The notes below the pieces were generated by a model that was not told the DNA's origin, searched no databases, and worked only from the letters and a program-made list of their open reading frames with translations. 64,000 bases of DNA from Motacilla alba alba. Its lineage: Eukaryota > Chordata > Aves > Passeriformes > Motacillidae. A program made the translations under genes and the position numbers. Below are positions 1 through 12,900 of the stretch, piece after piece; positions within the stretch are counted from its first letter, which is position 1; each line of letters starts with the position of its first letter. Location: the NCBI RefSeq assembly GCF_015832195.1, contig NC_052018.1, positions 53,381,666 to 53,445,665 of the forward strand, given 5' to 3'.

Positions 1-229
1 GTGCAAATCTGCACTCACTCCCTGTAATTTGAAACCATTATTCTGGATTTGCTCAGTCATGGCTGAATTCAGCATCAGACTTCTTGTTTTTTCAAAATCT
101 GGTTTCCAGGCCACAGCAGGGAATATAACAGCAGGAGTGAAAGGAAAATGGGTTATTTTATTAGCAAAATGCATTGCTATTCTAACAGGTATTTCTGCAA
201 CGTTTCAATTCCTTCAAGAATTTTGTATT

Positions 230-249
230 CACACACACACACACACACA
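230..249 (+). repeat. (CA)10 microsatellite
   Basis: Ten uninterrupted CA units, read directly. A likely polymorphic dinucleotide repeat just beyond the candidate THEMIS polyadenylation signals. Confidence 0.95.
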
Positions 250-354
250 TAAATGTACACAGAGATATGAGTATATAAATATTTCAACATGCCCACTAGA
301 AGCCAGCCTGTTTTGTGAGAAAGAAACTATTCTGCCCCGTTTTCCACTTCCTTT

Positions 355-367
355 TTTATTCTTTATT
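355..367 (-). promoter_or_regulatory. Two tandem AATAAA polyadenylation signals (candidate)
   Basis: The minus strand carries AATAAA at 367-362 and again at 360-355, about 86 nt past the TGA of the candidate THEMIS terminal exon. The spacing suits a short 3' UTR. AATAAA is common in AT-rich DNA, so the value comes only from its position relative to the exon candidate. Confidence 0.25.
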
Positions 368-452
368 CTCTGACAAAATTTCAAAGTCCTGACAATTAAT
401 TCCCTTGCAGCTGTGCTGAACTGCACACCAATGGTTAGCAAGCCCAGCCAAG

Positions 453-571
453 TCACAGGGGTCTTTGGTTTGTTGGCAACACTGAATCACATCCTGTAAA
501 GGATCTGGATTTTTCCTCATCAGAAAGGATGTTCACATCCTGATACTTTTGGCAAATTGGGAAGTACCAAC
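453..571 (-). CDS. THEMIS: Candidate terminal coding exon of THEMIS (38 residues and stop)
   Basis: On the minus strand a very strong acceptor (an eleven-T tract, then CTGACAG) precedes a 119-nt open stretch. Read with entry phase 1, it gives 38 residues ending at a TGA (455-453). Its centre reads VNILSDEEKSRSFTG. The C-terminus of mammalian THEMIS, as I remember it, contains N-x-L-x-DEEK-x-RS-x-x-G at the equivalent place, 9 of 14 identical. Two AATAAA signals lie about 85-100 nt past the stop. The predicted length after exon 4 fits the missing roughly 55 residues. Against it: the 25-kb distance, the lack of an agreed exon 5, and the match resting on a short low-complexity acidic/basic segment recalled from memory. 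Confidence 0.3.
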
Positions 572-1155
572 CTGTCAGAAAAAAAAAAATCACTTCTGAT
601 TACAAATACTTATCAAAACTATTAAAAGAAGACTTTTTAGTCTGTTTCTGGCTGTTGGCATTTTAGATTTTGAATTTCCTAAATTCATTACAGCAAATAT
701 TTAAGGGAGATTTAAGGGAGCAAAAAATTAAGGGAAAGAAATGCTTTCAAAATAATTTACTCCTGGGTATCAAAATGAAACTGTGTGATACCATGTGCCC
801 ACTTCTGCCTCCTGCTCCTACTCAGTCTTGTACCACCCTCCTGGGCACTGACTCCACTGGAGGTCTGAGTTCTCCCCCAGAGAGAGGCTGTAGCCCAATC
901 AGCCCCAATACCAAGCAGTGAGGATGAGAATTGAACATCCCTCTGTGCTCATAACTGTTTTCCATTGCTTTTGTTGCATCCACTCCCTTTCCAGGTTCTC
1001 TCCTGAGAGCTGGCTTTGTAGGACAGACCTGGCACTCCAACAGTGCTCAGAGACATGCCTCAGTGGCATTTAAAAGGCCTTTTAAGCCTATTCAGAAATA
1101 GTCTACAGAAAAGAGAGTATCTCTGCAAATCTCAACCAATTATTCCCTGGTTTAC

Positions 1156-1172
1156 AAAAAAAAAAAAAAAAA
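1156..1172 (+). repeat. A17 homopolymer
   Basis: Uninterrupted run of 17 A, flanked by C and GGC. No attached retroposon body could be recognised. Confidence 0.9.
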
Positions 1173-4100
1173 GGCGACTGGAAAGTCAATATTAGAAGCA
1201 GCATGGAAAACACTGATAGTGGTACTTTGCTCATATGCTAAGAAATGTCAAATAACAGAAGAAGGTTCATATTCAGTAATTTTTCTTCATACCTAAGATA
1301 CACCTTGGTTGTTAGTTCCACCATTCTGTAGACGACACTAAGGATTGCACAACCTTGAAAGAGGAGATTGCTCATTCCCAGTTCATGCTCATTCATGTTC
1401 AGCATATGTCCAGCTTCATGAAATAGTGTCTGAACTTGGCAGGTAGTTTAATGTACTGAACCTGTCCTTTTAAACCCCCTGTTTAAAACTTTGAAAGACT
1501 GTGTGCAGAAGTCATTCTAAATTGTAAGTATCTGCATTTCCTAACCAAAATAATGAAGTAAATAATCCCCATACTGCATTTACACATTAACAGAACCCAA
1601 GAAGACATCCAGGTTGGTGGGGCTTTAAGCACCATTGCAGCTGACTAAAGCATTAAACAGCTGTTGGCATGGAGAGTTCTGCTGTGAAATCCACAAACAT
1701 TTTCAGAGAGCTTTTTCACAATGACCACACATATACACCAGACAGAAGATTCTTTGAGCAAATAAATACTTGCTTGGTGGACAACTCTTCAAACTATCGA
1801 CACAGGGCAAAGAGCTGTGCAACTCCTGTGATTTTCATCAATAAGACTGCTTTGGTTTCATCAGTCCACTGAATTACCTTGGGGATTTAAAAAAGATGTT
1901 ACTTCTGCAGCCTAAAATTTCCTCTCAGTCAGTCTTTGAGCCAAACTTAACTGTTCACTTGCTTTTCAGTTCAGCAGCCAGCCTTTAAAAACATAATGCT
2001 GTCTTCTCCTGATGTTTTGGGCTCAACATTCAGATGGTCGGCTGGGGTTTTTTTTCAGATGTGAATTTTCTTCTCAGGACTTGGAAATTGAGATGACTCT
2101 AAATGAGTTCACAGAAGGTTTTAAAAGAGATTATAATTACATCAATCTTATGCCAGTTTTGAGAGGTAATATTTGCAGTTCTATTAATTGCACAGGAAAG
2201 ACAATTTTCTCACTCTTCCTAACAGTAAACAGCCTAAACATGCAGGCTAGGCCTCCCCTCAACAGCATATGATATATGCCAGATTATCAACAGATGATTA
2301 TGACCCATATTGCAGAAAAGTTTGTAAACAATGTTGCAGGCTGCTCTCCCAGATCTACCAACTTGGCTCTCATGCTTTGGCTCCGGAGAAAAAAGGCAAA
2401 CGTGCAATCAAACTGGCCGCTTTGGCAACAGCAGGACTTTGTTCCTCAGCTGAAATGACTGCTGACCTCCAACCTTCTATAATTCCCTTCATCTGGTTTG
2501 CAAAATGAGGGCAGGCGGGAGAGGAAGAGGCTGGGCTCTTTGTTGCAGTGGCAGGAGTTGGTTGTTGCCTCAGGAAACTGCCTGGCACTGCCAACCAGAA
2601 ACAAAGGGCTTGGGGAAGAAAGACTCAATAAGCCGGATGTGAGAAGACATTTCTCTCCAGAGCCGTTCTTTTCTGTGATTTTACCAAAACCACAGCTTGT
2701 TGAAGTAGACTGCTGCATCGAGCAGATGCAAAATGTTTCAGCTCTGGGAAAACAAAGCTGCCTCCCAGCTGTGCCTCCAGCCAGCCACGAGCATATCAGC
2801 AGCGCTGTAGATAGTGCAAGCAAAGAGGCATGTGGCAGAAGTGAGGTTGTCCCAGCTGAAACGAAGTGCCGAACTTGTAATGAGCCTGGCCAAACTGCAA
2901 AATGATGAGGTGGCTGGTACTTGTTTCAAGCTGGTTGAAAAGTGGCTTGTTGAGAGTTTAGGGAAAGCAACACCAATTCTCAAACTCATTTGGCTGGTTT
3001 TGGCTGTTGGTGTCTTCTTGACCCAGTGACAAACAGATTTAATGCAATAAGCAGCTGAAGAAATCAGTCTATTAAAATCAGTGTGCATCTTTGCGTGAGT
3101 ACAGCTATGCACAGGTTTCATTGTTTACAGGAGCAGAGCCTCAGAGACCCACACATTCACACATACTGAAGTTTGCTGTGGTGAATAATCCCCTTTGGTA
3201 AGCGGAAAATCTCGCCATGGTCTTTTAGAAGCCTAACATCTGGCAAAGTCAAGACCTTGGAAACAATGTTTTCTACAGCAGTGTGTTTTCTGGCCCAAAG
3301 GAAGATGAATAATCTGTCAGATATATAAATCTTGTATGTCTTAAACCAAAAGGGATTCAGGGAACAAAGTGCATGTTTCCATAGATGATGACAGTGCTTA
3401 CCATATTGTGGGTGCTACCAACATTCAAATAAAAACCAGAGCAAATAAATTGACATCATTTATTTATTTGCTTCTTTGTGAACATATAAGAAGACTGACA
3501 AGAATAAAAGAATATACAGTTTGTTGTCATTAATTCTCTGGTTTAATAGTCTTTCATTTACTTAGGTGTAGAAAAATTCAGAACTAATAAATCCATCTAT
3601 GTTTTCTGGGTTCCTGTGACATTTGAAAGCTTATAAAAGTAATGCAGGTCTCAGGTTAGTCTCACCCTCCAACACTTTAGCTTTTTAGATAACTAATAAG
3701 ATCAACAGCAGGTGACACTGCATGTGACAATGGCTCTAGGGATAAAATCCTCAAATCTACCTGGAGCTAGACTGAAATCTCTCATTAATTTCACATGGAT
3801 TGTCAAAGAGCATCTGTGAGGCAGCAACAGTTTGTGGATGGCACAGTCCTGCTTGCCAGCAGAAGCCTTCCCTTCAGCACTACTCATTTCCAAAGACATA
3901 AACTCCCAAATTATTGAATCCTACTGTGAATAAAAAGCTGTGTCATAGGGAACCTGAGGGCACCCCTGATGCATCCTTTCGAGACAGAATTTATTGGGTC
4001 AGCAACTTCTGACTCCTCCTAGCCCATTTGGCCACCTCTATAGCCAGCATGTCAGCAACAGAGAAACACACCTCACGTGACAGTAACTTTTGAGGCCCCA

Positions 4101-6187
4101 TTTTGCACTGCAAAACTGAAAAGAAGCTTTAATGCAAGTGAGAGCTAGACCCAGGGAGGAGTAGGAAGCCACACTTACAGTACAGAGCTTTTTGAAGTCA
4201 GTGAGTTACTGTGTTCTGGTTTTAGCAAACCTTTGCAGGAGGTGGCCTGTGTGGTTTTGTGACCCAAAAGTTTCATTTTAAGTTTAGGGGGTTGGGTGAA
4301 AGAAGACATTTGAGAAGAAACTGGGAGAAAGATTCACACATATATTTGAAAGCTTCATAGAGTTTTTACTGAACTGCATGGTTTCTAGTCCAAAGTAAGA
4401 TTTCATTAGAATTTTCCAGTATAATTTCTAAGAGCTTGAATTTTGATTCATCAGAAATAAAGCAGAAATAAAAGATCTTGTATTTTGAACCACCTTATTT
4501 CATTTTTAATAGTCTATCTTTGGCAGTTTTGTAGCATAAACATTTTCTTATATCTCAGAACCTAACACAAGTAAGACTGCAGTTACAAAGTTTCATACTT
4601 CCCCTCCCCCCCAAAAAAGGCTTTGTAATATTCATATAGTGATAGGAAAAAAGCAGAGACCATTAAATATTCTTCTGATAAAAGCAGTATTACTGATAGA
4701 AATTTCTAGGTGTGAATAGTCCACATCACATTTCTCTTACAAACTTAAAAATATTCTTTATAGCAATTTCATAATGTAGCTATCTAAAACTTCTATATTA
4801 AGCCCTGGATTCAAGCAGGTATTCTTTTTTTTTGTGACTTTACAGGTACAATTGGTGCATTGCTCCTGGCAGACTGGCAAGATAGCACACAGGAATTATC
4901 TCATTTAACTGTAGATCAATGCCATGACTGCAACGATAAAATTGTAGGAAAATTGTACAGTAACTACAAGGTTATTATCAATCACTTTTAGCTCTGCAGT
5001 GGCACAGGAGAGAGGACAGATACTGTAATAGGCTCTCTGCTGAGTACTTTTCATTAATATACTCTGTTTTCTTACAGTCTTGTACATCTCTTACTCCCAG
5101 TGGTTACTTTTGTCTTGCTTGTGATAAAAGTAGGGAAGTCAGCACAGGTTCAAGTAAATATCAGGGTGTATGTTGCTTTTCCTCTTATGGACCAAAAGGC
5201 TTATTTAGTTATTTATTATTTGCTAAAAATATATCACAGGGACATAATATAAAATCAATATGTATCCTTCCTTTGTTTGGCAATTATTTGGTCACAGCCC
5301 TAAGAGGAAGACAAAGCTAAACTGAAGGTCCGTGGCAGATTTCTGATGTAGGCAGGTGTTCCTTTACTGAACACGGTGGCTTTACAGAGGCATAAAATTA
5401 AGAGGCCCAACCAAATCCCAGTCTTAAACAATTGATCAGATTTTAGCAGTTAATGAATGCATAGAGACAAGAATGGAACCACAAGCTTTTTTACTGCTGT
5501 GAAAGAAGCTTTATCAATGAAAATCAATTTATCAATGGTTGCAAAGTAATTTAAAGGTTCAAAGCAATAGTACAGAAGAGTAGGCTTTACTTTTCATTAA
5601 AACAGCTTCTTTTGGCTATCTCAGATTTTTTCCTTTCAAAATTACCTCTTTAAAAGCATTTATTTCACACCTGACCAGAATTCTTCACTTCAGGCAGTCC
5701 TCTGACTCCAGCTCTCTCATAGTCGTGGTAGAATTCAATGTTTTTGGCCAGGGAAACATTAACATATTTTGGCACAAAAGAGTGTCAAGGGTTTTGTTCC
5801 AGAGGAGAGCTAAGTACAGCAGTCAACTGCCATAGCATTTCTTCTTACCTGCATAAATTTTATTTTTCCACTATAAAGGGAGGAAGAGGAGGGAATTCCT
5901 GGAGAGTAAGGTGGCAAATTTATTCTGGTTGTCCGAATGTGGGTGTCATTCAAGAAAGAGCTGCCTGATGATGATCTCAAACTACTTCAGAATTATTTTG
6001 CAAAACTCATACCTAACACTATTTCACAAGGCTATTTATCAGAGAACTTCTTCCTAAGTCTTGATGGATATGTATAGGGACGCATTACACATTCATGACA
6101 ACTACATCTTAAAAAATACTGTGGTTGCTGTGAATTCATTTTGTAGGTTGACTGTTTGACAAACTTTGTATCTGGGATCTCATTCTA

Positions 6188-6216
6188 TTTTTTTTTTTTA
6201 TTTTTTTTTTTTTTTA
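6188..6216 (+). repeat. T-rich tract
   Basis: Nearly pure T with one A interruption, within presumptive intron 4. Low complexity, no further structure. Confidence 0.85.
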
Positions 6217-6975
6217 AACTACAGTGAAAAAGTTCTGCCCGGAGATCTAGTTCAGGACAAAACAGGTCTGCTAGCCAAGAAGTCTCACCACTAACCTGCT
6301 GAGTGACTGCAGGCAAGTTGTCTGCTGTCCATTCCCTCCGGCATGTGTTCTCCACCTACTTAGAACATAAGGATATCTGCTGGGATTGCCACTCACTGTG
6401 TGTTTCTGCAGGGCTCAGAGACCTCAAGACCCTCGTTCCACATGGGCCTGTCGGTGATGTGATGACTACAAATATCTGTGAAATGGATTTTTACCATCAC
6501 ACCGTTTCCTAGTGGACTTTTATCTCATCCAAATATCCTACTCTTATTTTCCAGCTATCAGCTAAGGCAAGTCCCCAGGTGTGAGAAGCTCTCCAGCTGC
6601 CTAGGAACTGAAGCTATGGAGAGCTGCAAGTATTAAATACCTCCCCAGGATTCTTATAGCTAGCAGCAGCCTCTTGTTCCCATCTCTTTTCATATTACCC
6701 TTATATAGTTCTCTTGTACAGCCAATAGCTACATGAAAAATGTGGAAAAAAATCAAGCTTGCAGTAGTCTTGACAAAACAGGCCCATGCACACATCACAA
6801 ATATTGATATATTTATAAAATATATTTTTAACAGAATGATGGAACTATTCTAAATGAAGCAGAGATCTGAAATCAGAAAACTTTCCCGGAGTTATGATTA
6901 AGGCTGCGAAGTCCAATAGATTTGCATATACTCAGCTAATAAAGAAAACCATCTCCAAGGACCAACTTGCTTATC

Positions 6976-6992
6976 AAAAAAAAAAAAAAAAA
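6976..6992 (+). repeat. A17 homopolymer
   Basis: Run of 17 A preceded by C and followed by GGC, the same immediate flanks as the A17 tract at 1156. The wider flanks differ, so it is not a duplication. Confidence 0.9.
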
Positions 6993-9900
6993 GGCATTCT
7001 TACATAAATGCCCTAAACCCACTGAAATACTCTAAACCCACTGAAAAAAATGTAAACCTGATTCCTCAACAAAGAGCTGCCTTTAGTGAAGGTTCACCCT
7101 GTATTTGGGTCACCACGACAATAATTACCAAGCCTCTCACAGTGTTATCTGAGGCACCAAGGGGACCTACCTTGCACGAAATAGGAAATAGAATTCAGTG
7201 TTTTCCACAGGGCCATAAGGCAGGTAAGCATCGATGAATATTGAGATTAAATGACAGGCACAGAAGCAAATGCTAGTAAGCAATAGGATCAGTTCATAGC
7301 TTGCCTCACTACCCATAGCATCTTTTCAGGCCTCATAAGTTTTCCGTTTCAGTTACATCAGCTATCACACCAGCCTCAACCTTGATACAGGCTATTTTGG
7401 CAGGTTTATTTTTTTCGTCCCCAGATGGCAAGCTCTTTTAGCAAGGTTCCTCTCTTCCTCACTGTTTGCAAACAAGACAGCCCTCTCATGTTTAGAAACA
7501 TTTACGTATGTTCACGGCTGTCCTGCTGACTTCAAAATAATTTTGTCACAAGGAAAAGCTAATGTGTGGCATCAGAGCTGGAGGAGAGCTGCATGGAAGC
7601 ATGCCTCAGGTACCACTAAGGCAAATACTACAGCAATTAATGCAGAGAAAATTGACTGCTGAATACAGACCACAGCCTTTATGAAAGTACTAACAGGAGG
7701 CTTGAAAAGTAAAAGCACATGACCCGTCTTAATCTCATGGTTCCTCTGAAATTAGGTGCCCATTAATGGTTACATGTCCAGTGTGCAGGTGAGACTGCTA
7801 TCAAATCCATCACTATTCAGTCAAAACCCCAGGGTGAAATTCTGTGCTGCGCAACAAAAAAAAATTACAGCTGAGGAAGAAGAAGCTTTGATGGCTTAAA
7901 ACATCCAACTTTCAGCTGTCCCGGGAGCTATAGCTGGCATCGAACTGTTTTATGCCCTACCCCCATTTTTTACCAAGGCCCTTCAGAACAGAGGAAACAT
8001 TGCAATGAAGTACAGGAGCTACTGTCCAAGGATGTATTTATTTCAGTCAGATGTAGTGAAGAAGGCATGCTCAGTAGAGGAGAGGTGGGAGATAGAAGAG
8101 AGAACAAAATTAGGGAACTGAAGAGCAGCTGTTCAGATTAACTCATTGCATGTGTCTAAAGTCATACAAAAAGATATAATTTCACCCAAGAGCAAACCTT
8201 CCAAATGGCAATTTATTTCTAGAAATAATTTAATGACATGCAACTACTTGAGTGCTGGTACTTTACATACAAATAAAAATGGCAAGTCTTTGCACTTCAG
8301 TGTTGTCATCTAAATTAGGCTTTTGAGACCAAGTCCTCTGTGGGTATAAATTAGCATAGCTCCACTAATGCTAGAGGAATTATTTATGCACCAGAAGGGG
8401 AAATAGTATAGGGAAAAGACATTTTTTGACTATAAAACACTAGCTCGATCCTGATTGTTTTTATTTAAATTATTAATCCTCTGGGCATCTCCAGTGAATA
8501 GATTTTACAACATTTGTAGATCTGGAGAATGCATATATAGATACATGAATTGATAAGACAAGCCTTTAAGCTCTCAAAAAGATGAAGCACAGGGCTGAAC
8601 CATGTAGGACAAGGGAAATCTATAACCAAGGTTTCTAGGCAGCTTATGCAAAACTCCTGCAATTTTGGCTTTAAAGGACACAACTGCCAACAGGGAAAAG
8701 GGTTGTAAAAAACAGATATTCACACATTTAGAGAAAAAAATTCCTTTACTGTAAATTATTGTCAGAGCCAGTGTATTCTCTGAGCTTTCAGTTCCCTTGG
8801 CGGAGAACTTTCTAAGGAGAAAGGGCAAGCAGTGGAGCACGTTCCTCACACCACTGGTATGTGCCATTGGTATCCACATATAGGATGTAATCCTCTGCAA
8901 GAATGTATATGAGTCACAAAAGAGTAGCAAAAATTCAACTTTTTTAAATAATAAGATTTAAATCCTTGTCCAAAAAAAAAAAATTAAAATGGTTACAGGT
9001 AGAAGGAATCATGCCTCTGAACTCTCAGAGAAGAGAACCCAAGACACAACACAGCAGGATCTCTGGGCTCAGTCACATGGCTGCACACAGCATGGCCTTG
9101 GAGCCAAAGCATTTGTGCTTTATTGCAACTGGCTGTGATCCCTTCAAACAGAGGGGACTACAGCTGGGCTATTCGTCCTTCTGTGGTACATCGATGGTGC
9201 CTCAAAGGTGATACAATATTGTTTTGTAGGTTCAGGGGTTTTTTTCTTTTCTTTTTCTTCTCCCTCTCGGGAGACATTAGGTAATGGTATTTACCTGCTG
9301 GTGGGCATCAAGGCTCTCGTAAAGTGTTCCTTGGGAATGTAGGAAAGCCAACAATTGTGCTTCTATTTTCACACCTCTAATTGCATTTATTTCAAAGTAG
9401 TGCTGGTGCACTCTCTTTTCTCAAACACTATATCCAAATAGACCCCCAAAAAGCAAATAAAATAAACAAAATGAAGGTGGTAAAAATACACATTAAATTA
9501 CTTAAGAAGAAAAAATATTTGTGATAGTAGGAGGCTAGGCTCTGAACAGAGGCAAAGCAAGGGCTTTGTCTTCTAAACTGTTACTGAATTTGCGTTACTA
9601 GGAACATTTTACTCATTAGTTATGTTCTGCAAGTAGAATGACAGCAATGTTTATCCAGAATGTTGAATTTATTAAATGGGGATTTTATATCACCCCTTTT
9701 ATTATAAAGTGTAGAACATAACCTAAGTGCTTAAAAAATTACAGATGAATAAGATGAATATGGCATTTATTATTAAACTAGGCAGTAGTAAACAAAATTC
9801 TAACATAAAAAGCTGCGCTTTTTATGGGTTTGGTTTCTTTCTTTGAAAGAGTAGGGTTGGCATCTTTCCTTAACTGAACAAGGTTTTTAAATGTAATGAA

Positions 9901-12900
9901 AATAGATGCACAAAAATGCTCTTAGCGGTTGTGTATCAGTAGTTTAGTTAGATTTCAAACAAATTTTTCTTGTCTAAGATTATCTGCCTTTAAATTCTCA
10001 GGTAAATTATTAGAAGAAAAACATTTATTATGTTACGGGAAAGGGCTCCCGATATTGGTACAGTGCATTTTAAATCATAATTCTCTATAAATTCAATCTA
10101 TTCACATATATCTGCAAGATGAAAGAGAAATGTTAGTGAACTAAAAGTCAAAAAGTAAAATGAAGGAGAAATAAATTTACTTTATTGCACCTATTAATGA
10201 AAATATGAACCCTGTGAGATTAGTAGGTGGGGACACATTTATTAAATACAGATGAAATAAAAAGAATTTTAGAACAAAATGATTCTGTGGATGATTTCAT
10301 TTATCTGCCATTGAAAATTATCTAGGACAGAAGTTTAATACAGTGAGATGCTTGTGTAATAAGCGTGAATAAAATGGATTCATAAAATGCAAAAAGAGGA
10401 GGAAAGCTAAAAAACTTGTGTGCTTCTGTCATGCTACATTATCAATATACAGTGAGGCGGGAGAGGGAAAGGGAGAGAGAAAGGAAGATGGAGAGAGAGA
10501 AGGAGAGGATCTATTTGATGAAGCTACCTTTTATGTGTGGGGTAGGATTTTAGCACATTTTTACACTTTGTGTACCAGTAAGGAAAGGAAAGCCACAACA
10601 CATGCATCTGTTTTCTTGCCTGAAATGGAGGCTGAACAGATACATTCATGTGTGCAGTGGTTCAGTATATAGGAATCAAAATTTACGGCAAAACTACAAA
10701 TCATATGATTTTCTGCCAATGTATATGGATTTTCCATGTGCAAATGCAACTAAAATTTTCTTTTTCACAACAAAGGTATTAAAAACTTACTGCAAGTGTT
10801 TATTTTTTTTTTAAATTCAATAGTTTACATCTTCATCAGCAGCAAAGATGAAGACTTCAGAAATCCCCATTTTTCATCTTGTAAGAAAGGCATGGGTCCT
10901 GCTCTGGGATTAGATTGTCAAAATAAACACTTTTCATCTTTGTGACTTTTTGTGTGTATGCATATTTGCAGAGGACAATCTTCCACAATTTCAAGACATC
11001 AAAACAAGAATCAACTTCTAACCAAGCACAACCTGTTTTAAATAACAGTTTGAAGAAAAAAGCTGTGACTGTTGCCTTTGACAGGTGAGTGTTTCTTATG
11101 TCTCTGAAAGATGTATGGATTTTCTCACCTGAGCCTATGGTTCCTGTTACAAACAATGCTACAAAAGCAAAGTGGTGGATGAAAACAAGGCCCTTTTAGA
11201 GATCCCAGAATCCAGTGTGCCCTTCAATTACTGGCACTGCAAAAGCTGTGGAAACAGGAGGACTAGCTCGCACTTGAATTTTTACTTTGTCTCTTTATCC
11301 AGAAAGAATTTGCATGGCAATATTTAGTTTTGCTGAGAAAAACAAATTGCAACAAACCAAAATTTGCCCAGCCATACTAAGTAATTCCATTAAAGGTTTA
11401 ATTATACATTTTTTTCCTGAACTTTTTTCTACTTCAGTAGGAATGATATGTGCACAACACAAAAGCATGGATCCCCAGACCGCTAACTTGAGGATTGATT
11501 TGTAAATTAAGTTGTGTTTATGCCCGTTTCTATGAAGGAATCAACTTCATCTTTGATATGCATATGGCCAAATTTCTAGACCCCATGAGATTCCTGAACA
11601 AGGCTAAGAGATTGGTGCATGCTATATACCTGGGGAACCCAAAAAGGCAAACTCTAGAGCAGTTTATAGGCTAGGGATGAAAACAGTTGTCTGAGTATGT
11701 TGGTTTTCCTCTAGGTTGTAGGTTTCTGGATGACACCTAAACCTCAGCCTTCCTTGCCAAAGCATTTCCTCCTGAACCAGGGCTGCACCTCATCCCTCAG
11801 AACTTGTACCTGCACAACTTTGTAGAGTCCAAGCCAACATATCCATGGCCCCAGGGTTTCACTGGAGCTGCTGATGGGTGTTGTGTGTACTGGCAGCCAT
11901 AATGTAGTGACCCTTTCCCTACACAATGCACTAATCACAGCCTTATTGTGAAAAACAAGTCTGTCATTCACTTTGGGTTAACAGCTGTGCCACCGGTGGA
12001 GTTCAGCTCCAGATCAAGGCACAAAATGTGCATAACTACAGGTATCCATCTGCATGTTTCACATGTCCTGATTACAGTCAGGAAAGCTCCACAATGCAGT
12101 TAAGAACTGCATCCATGCATCCAGCTAACCACAATGTGTCTACTCAGCTCTCTAGGCACCACTGAGAGTAGAGACCCGAGTGGAAATGTACACATAGAGG
12201 GGTAGCTCACATCTCTAACATGTGTCTACCTAAGCAAAGGCACCTCTTTCTGTGGCTCTGCTATACAGGCCATCCATCACTGCAGCATGCTGGCCCAGCT
12301 TTGAAGAGACACTCATGCCATTTTGCTCTTCCTAAACAAATATTCCAAATTCACACTTCTTGGAAGCAGTTTCAATTCCATTAAAGCAAATGGAGCTGTA
12401 TTTCCTTAAACCACACCCGCACATGTCCCACGAGGGCCATCTATCCCAGTCCAGACATTTTTAGACAGGACACAAGCATCAAAATGAAAACACAGTGGAG
12501 GAGCTGGGCAAACAGCAGAGCAGTCAAAAGGGTGCTTATAGCATGGGTTTCAGAAAGGAAACTGCTTAGCACTGCCTAATGACTGAAGTCAGCTAGAAAA
12601 GCAATTGCTCTGTCAGGAGTCTTCATACCAGAGAGGAGGTTTTGTGGTTACATCTGAATGACACGATGTGTTGAGAGAAAACCTAGCACGGCATTTTGAT
12701 TAGAGGTGCATACAATGTATATGCACATAAAACATTTGTAAAGTATTTTTTAAATCAACAAATTAGTGTCTCAGACTGTCATGTTATTACAATTGTGCTG
12801 TACCTGCAAACAGGGTGAGAAGCTGCATTACCATTTGAAAATTGCAAATACAAATTGCATTTGTACATCTGAAAATATATTTACATTCGATAAAGTTATA

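Larger units (their letters stand above)
1..452. other. Possible THEMIS 3' UTR and downstream flank
   Basis: No supportable coding sequence. If the terminal exon at 571-453 is real, about 452-340 would be 3' UTR and the rest downstream flank. It contains a (CA)10 run at 230-249. Small ORFs on both strands run through the CA/TG repeat and look like chance frames. Confidence 0.35.

Noticed and set aside
2446..2905. Overlapping ORFs of 125-135 codons on both strands
   Set aside because: Open on both strands at once, in slightly GC-rich DNA, with no family resemblance and no fitting splice phases for THEMIS.
4181..4306. Minus-strand exon-like stretch (acceptor TTTCTCCCAG, donor ACT|GTAAGT, about 42 open codons)
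   Set aside because: The only open frame has an entry phase incompatible with exon 4 (which leaves phase 0), and there is no similarity to the THEMIS tail.
6290..6420. MIR-like 'gctgagtgactgcaggcaagtt' segment
   Set aside because: A similarly weak likeness limited to about 25 bases.
9296..9330. 35-nt minus-strand exon-like stretch with strong splice sites
   Set aside because: The exit phase of 2 does not fit the candidate terminal exon, and it is too short to judge homology.
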